64,000 bases of DNA from assembly GCA_963920705.1 (NCBI GenBank), contig CAWUCO010000228.1, positions 674,001-738,000 of the forward strand, read 5' to 3'. The notes under the pieces are model-generated. The model was not told the DNA's origin, ran no database searches, and worked only from the letters and a program-made list of their open reading frames with translations. Positions 55,481-64,000 of this stretch are shown here, in pieces (the first letter of the stretch is position 1; each line of letters begins with the position of its first letter). The position numbers and the translations under genes are program-made. Origin of the DNA: Odiellus spinosus (lineage: Eukaryota; Arthropoda; Arachnida; Opiliones; Phalangiidae).

Positions 55481-56399
55481 GAAAAATTTCCCAAGTATAG
55501 ATCGAAAAATTTCCCAAGTATAGATCGAAAAATTTCCCAAGTATAGATCGAAAAATTTCCCAAGTATAGATCGAAAAATTTCCCAAGTATAGATCGAAAA
55601 ATTTCCCAAGTATAGATCCAAAAATTTCCAAGTATAGATCGAAAAATTTCCCAAGTATAGATCCAAAAATTTCCCAAGTAAAGTTCCAAAAATTTCCCAA
55701 GTATAGATGCAAAAATTTTCCAGGTATAGATCGAAAAATTTCCCAAGTATAGATCGAAAAATTTCCCAAGTATAGATCGAAAAATTTCCCAAGTATAGAT
55801 CGAAAATTTCCCAAGTATAGATCCAAAAATCTCCCAAGAATAGATCGAAAAATTTCCCAGGTATAGATCCAAAAATTTCCCAAGTATAGATACAAAAATA
55901 TCCCAAGTATAGATCCAAAAATTTTCCAGGTATAGATCCAAAATTTTCCCAAGTATAGATCCAAAAATTTCCCAAGTATAGATCCAAATATTTCCCAAGT
56001 ATAGATCCAAAAATTTCCCAAGTATAGATCCAAAAATTTCAAAAGTATAGATCGAAATATTACCCAAGTATAGATCCAAAAATTTCCCAAGTATAGATCC
56101 AAAAATTTCCCAAGAATAGATCGAAAAATTTCCCAAGTATAGATCGAAAAATTTCCCAAGTATAGATCCAAAAATTTCCCAAGTATAGATCCAAAAATTT
56201 CCCAAGTATAGATCCAAAAATTTCAAAAGTATAGATCCAAAAATTTCCCAAGTATAGATCCAAAAATTTCCCTAGTATAGATCGAAAAATTTCCCAAGTA
56301 TAGATCCAAAAACTTCCCAAGTATAGATCCAAAAATTTCCCAAGTATAGATCCAAAAATTTCCCAAGTATAGATCGAAAAATTTCCCAAGTATAGATCG

Positions 56400-57875
56400 A
56401 AAAATTTCCCAAGTATAGATCCAAAAATTTTCCAGGTATAGATCCAAATATTTCCCGCGTATAGATCCAAAAATTTCCCAAGTATAGATCCAAAAATTTT
56501 CCAGGTATAGATCCAAAAATTTCACAAGTGTAGATCCAAAAATTTCCCAAGTATAGATCCAAAAATTTCCCAAGTATAGATCGAAAAGTTACCCAAGTAT
56601 AGATCGAATAATTTCCCCCAAGTATAGATCGAAAAATTTCCCAAGTATAGATCCAAAAATTTCCCAAGTATAAATCCAAAAATTTCCCAAGTATAGATCG
56701 AAAAATTACCCAAGTATAGATCGAAAAATTTCCCAAGTATAGATCGAAAAATTTCCCAAGTATAGATCGAAAAATTTCCCAAGTATAGATCCAAATATTT
56801 CCCAAGAATAGATCGAAAAATTTCCCAAGTATAGATCGAAAAATTTCCCAAGTATAGATCGAAAAATTTCCCAAGTATAGATCGAAAAATTTCCCAAGTA
56901 TAGATACAAAAATATCCCAAGTATAGATCCAAAAATTTTCCAGGTATAGATCCAAAATTTTCCCAAGTATAGATCCAAAAATTTCCCAAGTATAGATCCA
57001 AAAATTTCCCAAGTATAGATCGAAAAATTTCCCAAGTATAGATCCAAAAATTTCAAAAGTATAGATCGAAATATTACCCAAGTATAGATCCAAAAATTTC
57101 CCAAGTATAGATCCAAAAATTTCCCAAGAATAGATCGAAAAATTTCCCAAGTATAGATCCAAAAATTTTCCAGGTATAGATCCAAATATTTCCCGCGTAT
57201 AGATCCAAAAATTTCCCAAGTATAGATCCAAAAATTTTCCAGGTATAGATCCAAAAATTTCCCAAGTGTAGATCCAAAAATTTCCCAAGTATAGATCCAA
57301 AAATTTCCCAAGTATAGATCGAAAAGTTACCCAAGTATAGATCGAATAATTTCCCCCAAGTATAGATCGAAAAATTTCCCAAGTATAGATCCAAAAATTT
57401 CCCAAGTATAAATCCAAAAATTTCCCAAGTATAGATCGAAAAATTACCCAAGTATAGATCGAAAAATTTCCCAAGTATAGATCGAAAAATTTCCCAAGTA
57501 TAGATCGAAAAATTTCCCAAGTATAGATCCAAATATTTCCCAAGAATAGATCGAAAAATTTCCCAAGTATAGATCGAAAAATTTCCCAAGTATAGATCGA
57601 AAAATTTCCCAAGTATAGATCGAAAAATTTCCCAAGTATAGATCGAAAAATTTCCCAAGTATAGATCGAAAAATTTCCCAAGTATAGATCGAAAAATTTC
57701 CCAAGTATAGATCGAAAAATCTCCCAAGTATAGATCGAAAAATTTCCCAAGTATAGATCGAAAAATTTCCCAAGTATAGATCGAAAAATTTCCCAAGTAT
57801 AGATCGAAAAATTTCCCAAGTATAGATCCAAAAAATTCCCAAGTAAAGATCCAAAAATTTCCCAAGTATAGATGC
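56400..57875 (+). repeat. 738-bp tandem duplication in family B
   Basis: The variant with TTTCCCGCGT ends at 56,460 and again at 57,198, 738 bp apart. Matching neighbours include the CCCCCAAG 25-bp monomer and a CAAGTGTAGATCC variant. The unit equals 32 x 23 plus 2, where the extra 2 bp come from the 25-bp monomer. A third, more distant copy of the GCGT variant ends near 47,539. Confidence 0.78.
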
Positions 57876-58440
57876 AAAAATTTCCCAAGTATAGATCGAA
57901 AAATTTCCCAAGTATAGATCGAAAAATTTCTCAAGTATAGATCTAAATATTTCCCAAGTATAGATCCAAAAATTTCCCAAGAATAGATCGAAAAATTTCC
58001 CAAGTATAAATCGAAAAATTTCCCAAGTATAGATCGAAAAATTTCCCAAGTATAGATCGAAAAATTTCCCAAGTATAGATCGAAAAATTTCCCAAGTATA
58101 GATCGAAAAATTTCCCAGGTATAGATCGAAAAATCTCCCAAGTATAGATCGAAAAATTTCCCAAGTATAGATCGAAAAATTTCCCAAGTATAGATCGAAA
58201 AATTTCCCAAGTATAGATCGAAAAATTTCCCAAGTATAGATCCAAAAAATTCCCAAGTAAAGATCCAAAAATTTCCCAAGTATAGATGCAAAAATTTCCC
58301 AAGTATAGATCGAAAAATTTCCCAAGTATAGATCGAAAAATTTCTCAAGTATAGATCTAAATATTTCCCAAGTATAGATCCAAAAATTTCCCAAGAATAG
58401 ATCGAAAAATTTCCCAAGTATAAATCGAAAAATTTCCCAA
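57600..58440 (+). repeat. 414-bp tandem duplication in family B
   Basis: A CTCCCAAG variant at 57,721 reappears at 58,135, and AAAAAATTCCC, GATGCAAAAATTTCCC and TTTCTCAAG variants follow each at the same distances. The 414-bp offset is exactly 18 monomers. Borders are approximate. Confidence 0.75.
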
Positions 58441-59705
58441 GTATAGATCGAAAAATTTCCCAAGTATAGATCGAAAAATTTCCCAAGTATAGATCGAAAA
58501 ATTTCCCAAGTATACATCGAAAAATTTACCAAGTATAGATCGAAAAATTTCCCAAGTATAGATCGAAAAATTTCCCAAGTATAGATCGAAAAATTTCCCA
58601 AGTATAGATCGAAAAATTTCCCAAGTATAGATGCAAAAATTTTCCAGGTATAGATCGAAAAATTTCCCAAGTATAGATACAAAAATATCCCTAGTATAGA
58701 TCCAAAAATTTTCCAGGTATAGATCGAAAAATTTCCCAAGTATAGATCCAAAAATTTCCCAAGTAAAGATCCAAAAATTTCCCAAGTATAGATGCAAAAA
58801 TTTTCCAGGTATAGATCGAAAAATTTCCCAAGTATAGATCGAAAAATTTCCCAAGTATAGAACGAAAAATTTCCCAAGTATAGATCGAAAAATTTACCAA
58901 GTATAGATCGAAAAATTTACCAAGTATAGATCGAAAAATTTCCCAAGTATAGATCGAAAAATTTCCCAAGTATAGATCGAAAAATTTCCCAAGTATAGAT
59001 GCAAAAATTTTCCAGGTATAGATCGAAAAATTTCCCAAGTATAGATCGAAAAATTTCCCAAGTATAGATCGAAAAATTTCCCAAGTATAGATCGAAAAAT
59101 TTCCCAAGTATACATCGAAAAATTTACCAAGTATAGATCGAAAAATTTACCAAGTATAGATCGAAAAATTTCCCAAGTATAGATCGAAAAATTTCCCAAG
59201 TATAGATCGAAAAATTTCCCAAGTATAGATGCAAAAATTTTCCAGGTATAGATCGAAAAATTTCCCAAGTATAGATCGAAAAATTTCCCAAGTATAGATC
59301 GAAAAATTTCCCAAGTATAGATCGAAAATTTCCCAAGTATAGATCTAAAAATCTCCCAAGAATAGATCGAAAAATTTCCCAAGTATAGATCGAAAAATTT
59401 ACCAAGTATAGATCGAAAAATTTCCCAAGTATAGATCGAAAAATTTCCCAAGTATAGATCGAAAAATTTCCCAAGTATAGATGCAAAAATTTTCCAGGTA
59501 TAGATCGAAAAATTTCCCAAGTATAAATCGAAAAATTTCCCAAGTATAGATCGAAAAATTTCCCAAGTATAGATCGAAAAATTTCCCAAGTATAGATCGA
59601 AAAATTTCCCAAGTATACATCGAAAAATTTACCAAGTATAGATCGAAAAATTTACCAAGTATAGATCGAAAAATTTCCCAAGTATAGATCGAAAAATTTC
59701 CCAAG

Positions 59706-59707
59706 TA
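59706..59707. repeat. TA target-site duplication, left copy
   Basis: The satellite reads CCCAAG then TA, followed directly by the island. On the far side the sequence resumes with TA then TAGATCG. Removing the island and one TA restores a perfect family B junction, so TA is the duplicated target. Confidence 0.88.
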
Positions 59708-59729
59708 CCCAGCAAACACTAAACATCCC
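59708..59729 (+). repeat. Left terminal inverted repeat
   Basis: The first 12 bases, CCCAGCAAACAC, are the perfect reverse complement of 61,834-61,845. The next ten bases match at eight positions, with mismatches at 59,720 and 59,724. A further 10-bp inverted pair, GAGATATTCC at 59,731-59,740 and GGAATATCTC at 59,790-59,799, lies just inside. Confidence 0.9.
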
Positions 59730-59880
59730 AGAGATATTCCATTCTAGCCCAAACCTCCCTACATAATCCGGTACAGAGTGGATATTACTGGAATATCTCT
59801 GGAATACCCAAAAAATCCATCCTATTCGGCACTTCTAACATCCAAAATGTAATGTACCGGAGATGTCCATTTGATATCCA
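59720..59880. other. Left subterminal repeat zone
   Basis: This non-coding stretch carries small inverted pairs: GAGATATTCC at 59,731-59,740 with GGAATATCTC at 59,790-59,799, and TCCGGTACA at 59,767-59,775 with TGTACCGGA at 59,853-59,861. Additional GGAATA and GATATCC-like words are interspersed. Short frames crossing it on either strand have no gene-like features. Its likely role is transposase binding, inferred from position only. Confidence 0.6.
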
Positions 59881-59924
59881 AAAATCGTTTTGTTTTTTAA
59901 ATTTTTTTAAACGGCCGGGCGCGG

Positions 59925-59966
59925 ATAAATATATTATTATATATTTATATATATATATTATATACA
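59925..59966. repeat. AT-only low-complexity tract
   Basis: About 40 bases of A and T, mainly TA dinucleotides, follow a T-rich run (59,888-59,908) and a short GC-rich patch (59,911-59,924). It is a simple repeat inside the element. From 59,967 to about 60,210 I see no supported feature. Confidence 0.8.
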
Positions 59967-60211
59967 CGTCAAGAAAAAGAATGGCGCTAGTGGGCCATTT
60001 TCTCTCTCTGAAAACTTTCGAAGACGGAATTTTGTTAATAGCTTTTGTCATGTGCTATATTTTAATGAAATTACAATATATATGTAAGGCTGTACTATAT
60101 TTCAATAATTTTCGAATTTTATCCAAAGCCCAATTTCGAAATGCTCGCAGTCATGTTCAGCCCTGGCTCTTAGTTTTCATTTTCTTATCTGGCAACGCTG
60201 TCTCCAGACGC

Positions 60212-60217
60212 TCAGTC
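60212..60217 (+). promoter_or_regulatory. Possible initiator (TCAGTC) for the spliced gene
   Basis: TCAGTC matches the arthropod initiator consensus TCAKTY. If used, transcription would begin near the A at 60,214 and yield a first exon ending at the donor at 60,427. There is no convincing TATA box 30 bp upstream and no clear downstream element, so this is only a weak suggestion. A six-base match is expected often by chance. Confidence 0.2.
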
Positions 60218-60426
60218 TCTCTTAGTCGTCTTCCCGAGCTAGCTACTAGCAGTCTTGATCTTGCTTTTGTAAATGCACGTTTCTTTATTCGACGCCATCT
60301 TTTAAAACGCGTTCTTATTAGATAATTTCTCAAATCGGCTACGGTAACGGTATTAAATTATCGGTTCTTAACGTGTTTGGATCTTCACGTTAAGGTTAAT
60401 TGGAATCCATGAATAAGGAAATTCAG
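60214..60426 (+). other. Possible non-coding first exon
   Basis: The stretch ends AATTCAG followed by GTAAAA, a good donor at 60,427, and the 108-bp intron 60,427-60,534 ends TACTTTTAG. The small frame from the ATG at 60,409 reads six codons to the donor but enters the next exon in a frame that soon stops, so this exon is best treated as untranslated leader. The 5' limit is unknown. Alternatively the element carries only the downstream part of a gene and this donor is fortuitous. Confidence 0.35.
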
Positions 60427-60581
60427 GTAAAACATTTTTTATTATTCATTTTTAATCGCGCTACCTAATTCAAAAGTCATAAATTTTAATTTTTTAGTTT
60501 GAAATTTAAGCTAAAATTAAATTTATACTTTTAGACCTACATAATGCGAAAATATCTTCTAATGCTGACAAAAACAAGAGT

Positions 60582-61286
60582 ATGGTCTCTTCAAGGGAAA
60601 GAGATACATCAAATAAGCCTATTGGTACCACAATTTTATCAAGCTCTCTAAATATCTCACGGAATTTGAATAGTCGTTTAACTCAAAACAATAATTATCT
60701 GACAAAATTGCCTTCGACTACCCAAAGTAAGTAATATTAATTTCATTCTTATATTAAAAATTTTCCACTGAGTTTGAGCTGCATGAGCACCAAATGAAAT
60801 TAAATCTAGAACTTAATATAATGAAATTGTAAATTTAGGTGAAGCTACAAACAAAAATGTAATGGGAACAATTTCCATCAGCGAATGTACGTATTATAGT
60901 TTTAAAATTTAATTTACGTTTGCCAATTGGCTAAAAATTTAATTTTACTTTTTACTCGTTTTAATAGACCGCAATATAATTTGGCAAGAGAATACAGTTG
61001 GAAAGGCCTTTAAGCAACCTAAGACTTATGAAAATAATAATTGGCAAGTTAATAGTAACTTTTAAATTTAATTTCTGTTTCCCAATATTTATAGGCAACT
61101 TTAGATTTTATTTGTTGTTTAATTGCTTTCTTTCTAACAATCAAAACAGAATCTGTCAGAGGCTTGAAGAGCTTTAAAGAATCAACTATAGCTGATATTG
61201 AAAAAAATATCAAGTCCTGGTTCACTCATGCTTCTGATAGAATAAAATCAAAAGAATTGACTGCGGCTAAGAAACAGAAAATATGA
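60582..61286 (+). CDS. Unrecognised spliced gene inside the transposon (join of four coding exons)
   Basis: I do not recognise the product. Coding exons are 60,582-60,726, 60,839-60,886, 60,968-61,054 and 61,150-61,286, giving 138 residues plus a TGA stop. Introns of 112, 81 and 95 bp start GTAAGT, GTACGT and GTAACT and end TTTAG, AATAG and AACAG. Every junction has phase 1, and the same frame stays open throughout. The start ATG has A at -3 and G at +4. The frame is also open upstream of it to the acceptor at 60,535, so the true start could lie in a missing exon. The first 65 residues are rich in Ser, Thr and Asn and look disordered (start MVSSRERDTS). The middle contains WQENTVGKAF. The last 45 are Lys-rich and probably helical, with DIEKNIKSWF, ending KKQKI. 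No transposase motif is present. Exon 4 could instead run on to TAA at 61,061-61,063 if its weak donor is unused. Confidence 0.5.
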
Positions 61287-61364
61287 CGGGCGTCTATATG
61301 ATTTTAAATTTAGGAACAATTTTTTTCTCTCTTAATTAACTTAGTTTTGTAAAAACTTAAGGTT

Positions 61365-61370
61365 ATTAAA
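61365..61370 (+). promoter_or_regulatory. Possible poly(A) signal (ATTAAA)
   Basis: ATTAAA, the commonest variant of AATAAA, lies 79 bp after the TGA at 61,284-61,286. It fits the end of the spliced gene, but the region is AT-rich and such hexamers occur by chance. Confidence 0.35.
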
Positions 61371-61499
61371 ACTATTTAATTGCAATACCAGCCTTATTGG
61401 ACTAAATTTAAAAATTAAGCGGAAGGGCTATGTTTAAAATTGTGTACGTACGTACACAAATTTGAATGTATACCTTTAATTAGCAGCTAGTGCATGATA

Positions 61500-61833
61500 T
61501 ACGAACATCATTCTAAGCATCTCGTGTGAATATCATTTGGCTCTACCCAGAATGTTTCTAGGATGTTCTTAGAATATTTTCAATTACCTTGAACGGATGT
61601 TCATGGAATATTACGTGAATCAAATTAAGACGTTTGGAACATAATGAGTATATCTATGGAATATTCGACGAATCTCTTTAAGGATATTGTTGGAACGTTA
61701 TAGGAATATAGATAACTGTGACATTTGGTTACCCTCAGAACATCCAAGGTTGGACATTCTTGATTATTTGGATATCATGAGGACGTTTCCAATATCCTAC
61801 ATGGATATTTCCTGAATGTCATGGGGATATTTC
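61500..61833. other. Right subterminal repeat zone
   Basis: This gene-free stretch has repeated short words: GGATGTTC at 61,561-61,568 and 61,595-61,602, ATGGAATATT at 61,603-61,612 and 61,656-61,665, and several looser GGATAT or GGAACGTT-like copies up to the terminal repeat. Spacing is roughly 20-55 bp. It is longer than the left zone, so the element is asymmetric. Repeated subterminal motifs usually serve as transposase-binding sites; here that is inference. Confidence 0.6.
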
Positions 61834-61845
61834 GTGTTTGCTGGG
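61824..61845 (-). repeat. Right terminal inverted repeat
   Basis: The last 12 bases, GTGTTTGCTGGG, are the exact reverse complement of the left end. With the preceding ten bases, 20 of 22 positions pair with 59,708-59,729. Confidence 0.9.
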
Positions 61846-61847
61846 TA
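61846..61847. repeat. TA target-site duplication, right copy
   Basis: TA follows the final GGG and precedes TAGATCG of the resumed satellite. It pairs with the TA at 59,706-59,707. Confidence 0.88.
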
Positions 61848-64000
61848 TAGATCGAAAAATTTCCCAAGTATAGATGCAAAAATTTTCCAGGTATAGATCG
61901 AAAAATTTCCCAAGTATAGATCGAAAAATTTCCCAAGTATAGATCGAAAAATTTCCCAAGTATAGATCGAAAATTTCCCAAGTATAGATCTAAAAATCTC
62001 CCAAGAATAGATCGAAAAATTTCCCAAGTATAGATCCAAAAATTTCCCAAGTATAGATACAAAAATATCCCAAGTATAGATCCAAAAATTTCCCAAGTAT
62101 AGATACAAAAATATCCCTAGTATAGATCCAAAAATTTTCCAGGTATAGATCGAAAAATTTCCCAAGTATAGATCCAAAAATTTCCCAAGTAAAGATCCAA
62201 AAATTTCCCAAGTATAGATGCAAAAATTTTCCAGGTATAGATCGAAAAATTTCCCAAGTATAGATCGAAAAATTTCCCAAGTATAGAACGAAAAATTTCC
62301 CAAGTATAGATCGAAAAATTTCCCAAGTATAGATCGAAAAATTTCCCAAGTATAGATCGAAAAATTTCCCAAGTATAGATCGAAAAATTTCCCAAGTATA
62401 GATCGAAAAATTTCCATGGTATAGATCAAAAAATTTCCCAAGTATAGATCCAAAAATTTCCCAAGTATAGATCCAAAAATTTCCCAAGTATAGATCCAAA
62501 AATTTCCCAAGTATAGATCCAAAAATTTCCCAAGTATAGATCCAAAAATTTCCCAAGTATAGATCCAAAAATTTCCCAAGTATAGATCCAAACATTTCCC
62601 AAGTATAGATCCAAAAATTTCCCAAGTATAGATCCAAAAATTTCAAAAGTATAGATCCAAAATTTTCCCAAGTATAGATCCAAAAATTTCCCTAGTATAG
62701 ATCCAAAAATTTCCCAAGTATAGATCCAAAAACTTCCCAAGTATAGATCCCAAAATTCCTCATTTATAGATCCAAAAATTTCCCAAGTATAGATCCAAAA
62801 ATTTCCCAAGTATAGATCCAAAAATTTCAAATGTATAGATCCAAAATTTTCCCAAGTATAGATCCAAAAATTTCCCTAGTATAGATCCAAAAATTTCCCA
62901 AGTATAGATCCAAAAACTTCCCAAGTATAGATCGAAAAATTTCCAGAGTATAGATAGAAAAATTTCCCAAGTATAGATCGAAAAACTTCCCAAGTATAGA
63001 TCCCAAAATTCCCCATTTATAGATCCAAAAATTTCCCAAGTATAGATCCAAAAATTTCCCAAGTATAGATCCAAAAATTTCAAAAGTATAGATCCAAAAT
63101 TTTCCCAAGTATAGATCCAAAAATTTCCCTAGTATAGATCCAAAAATTTCCCAAGTATAGATCCAAAAATTTCCCAAGTATAGATCCCAAAATTCCCCAA
63201 GTATAGATCCAAAAATTTCCCAAGTATAGATCCAAAAATTTCCCAAGTATAAATCGAAAAATTTCCCAAGTATAGATCGAAAAATTTCCAAGTATAGATC
63301 GAAAAATTTCCCAAGTATACATCGAAAAATTTCCCAAGTATAGATCGAAATATTTCCCAAGTATAGATCGAAAAATTTCCCAAGTATAGATCGAAAAATT
63401 TCCCAAGTATAGATCGAAAAATTTCCCAAGTATAGAAGGAAAAATTTCCCAAGTATAGATCGAAAAATTTCCCAAGTATAGATCCAAAAATTTTCCTGGT
63501 ATAGATCCAAAAATATCCCAAGTATAGATCCAAAAATTTTACAGGTATAGATCCAAAAATTTCCCAAGTATAGAGCCAAAAATTTCCCAAGTATAGATCG
63601 AAAAATTACCCAAATATAGATCGAAAAATTTCCCAAGTATAGATCGAAAAATTTCCCAAGTATAGATCGAAAAATTTCCCAAGTATAGATCGAAAAATTT
63701 CCATGGTATAGATCAAAAAATTTCCCAAGTATAGATCCAAAAATTTCCCAAGTATAGATCCAAAAATTTCCCAAGTATAGATCCAAAAATTTCCCAAGTA
63801 TAGATCCAAAAATTTCCCAAGTATAGATCCAAAAATTTCCCAAGTATAGATCCAAAAATTTCCCAAGTATAGATCCAAACATTTCCCAAGTATAGATCCA
63901 AAAATTTCCCAAGTATAGATCCAAAAATTTCAAAAGTATAGATCCAAAATTTTCCCAAGTATAGATCCAAAAATTTCCCTAGTATAGATCCAAAAATTTC
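61846..64000 (+). repeat. Satellite family B, continuation after the insertion
   Basis: About 94 monomers of family B in unchanged orientation run to the end of the window. The same variants occur as left of the island, including GATGCAAAAA-CCAGG, CCATGG, the 22-bp monomer and TTTCAAAAG. The CCATGG variant followed by GATCAAAAAA appears at about 62,415 and 63,702, marking a 1,287-bp repeat (about 56 monomers) cut off by the window end. Some monomers here are more divergent, for example CCCAAAATTCC followed by CATTTATAG near 62,755 and 63,010. No gene is seen. Confidence 0.96.

Larger units (their letters stand above)
42878..59707 (+). repeat. Satellite family B, main array
   Basis: About 730 tandem monomers of family B lie in the same orientation as family A. 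Monomers have A at position 7 and C at position 14, and mostly CG or CC at positions 4-5, so many carry GATC followed by GA, creating a TCGA. Recurrent variants include GATGCAAAAA with CCAGGTATA, GATCTAAATATTT, CCCAAGAATAG, a 22-bp form lacking one A, a 25-bp form with CCCCCAAG, and one with TTTCCATGG. They recur in fixed order and define several higher-order repeats. The reverse strand lacks stop codons in all phases, so very long but probably meaningless frames occur. The array is broken at 59,707 by the transposon-like island and continues beyond it. No other sequence is embedded. Confidence 0.97.
59708..61845. mobile_element. Non-autonomous TIR transposon with TA target-site duplication, inserted in satellite B
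   Basis: This 2,138-bp island is the only non-satellite sequence in the window. It begins CCCAGCAAACAC and ends with the exact reverse complement, and is flanked by a duplicated TA. Extending the ends inward keeps 20 of 22 positions complementary. Subterminal zones (about 59,720-59,875 and 61,500-61,830) hold short repeated words resembling GGAATATCTC, GGATGTTC and ATGGAATATT in both directions, typical of transposase-binding ends. A TA duplication is characteristic of Tc1/mariner-type elements and also of a few other DNA transposons; these termini do not let me pick a family. No transposase-like frame is present, so it must depend on an enzyme supplied elsewhere. The middle holds a spliced reading frame on the + strand. 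Confidence 0.85.

Noticed and set aside
1-59707. CRISPR-like direct repeats
   Set aside because: The 23-bp units follow each other with no unique spacers, which defines a satellite, and the context is eukaryotic.
42878-59707. Binding sites for Rel/NF-kB or heat-shock factor in the GGGAAATTTTTC reverse strand of family B
   Set aside because: The word lacks the closing CC of a kB site, and the spacing between GAA and TTC does not fit a heat-shock element.
59785-60051. 88-codon minus-strand frame in the left end of the transposon
   Set aside because: It overlaps the subterminal repeats and AT tract, and no domain is visible.
59852-60325. 157-codon + strand frame in the left half of the transposon
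   Set aside because: It runs across the subterminal repeats, a T-rich run and an AT microsatellite, has a poor amino-acid composition, and matches no family I know. It does not join the downstream exons.
60409-60426. ATG at 60,409 as the start of the spliced gene
   Set aside because: The six codons reach a good donor in phase 0, but exon 60,535-60,726 is open as coding only when entered with one carried base; phase 0 leads to an early stop.
1-64000. Telomeric or confirmed centromeric repeat
   Set aside because: The monomer is unlike known telomere repeats, and a centromere cannot be assigned without chromatin or cytological data.

Overview
This 64 kb window is eukaryotic, AT-rich and almost entirely satellite DNA. 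About 61.9 kb consists of a 23-bp monomer arranged head-to-tail in one orientation. A single 2,138-bp transposon-like island interrupts it at 59,708-61,845. Short GT-AG introns (81-112 bp) and a TA-duplicating inverted-repeat element suit an invertebrate, perhaps an insect, but the species cannot be named from this sequence. No prokaryotic feature, rRNA, tRNA or CRISPR array was seen.

Layout: satellite family A fills 1-26,345 and 26,967-42,877. Family B fills 26,346-26,966 (621 bp, exactly 27 x 23), 42,878-59,707 and 61,846-64,000. The two families share GAT (monomer positions 1-3), AAATTT (8-13), CC (15-16) and AAGTATA (17-23). They differ diagnostically at position 7 (C in A, A in B) and position 14 (T in A, C in B). 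Positions 4-5 vary within each family: CC or TT in A, CC or CG in B. Both families carry higher-order structure: tandem or dispersed copies at fixed offsets of 366, 903, 989, 1,787, 1,903, 2,500 and 4,761 bp, and a nested 663/412-bp pattern, in A; 414, 738, 781, 1,033 (about three copies), 1,287 and 2,322 bp in B. The A-to-B junction itself occurs twice, 16,532 bp apart, with about 1 kb of shared flank.

The island begins and ends with a 12-bp perfect inverted repeat (20 of 22 matching when extended) and duplicates a TA of the satellite. Its ends carry short subterminal repeats. It encodes no recognisable transposase. It contains an unrecognised spliced reading frame on the + strand: four coding exons with matching phases, about 138 codons, a stop codon and a poly(A)-like signal. 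This looks like a non-autonomous DNA transposon carrying a captured or accessory gene.

The long minus-strand reading frames over the satellite, up to 2,194 codons, arise because the reverse complement of the monomer has no stop in any phase. They are not annotated as genes.
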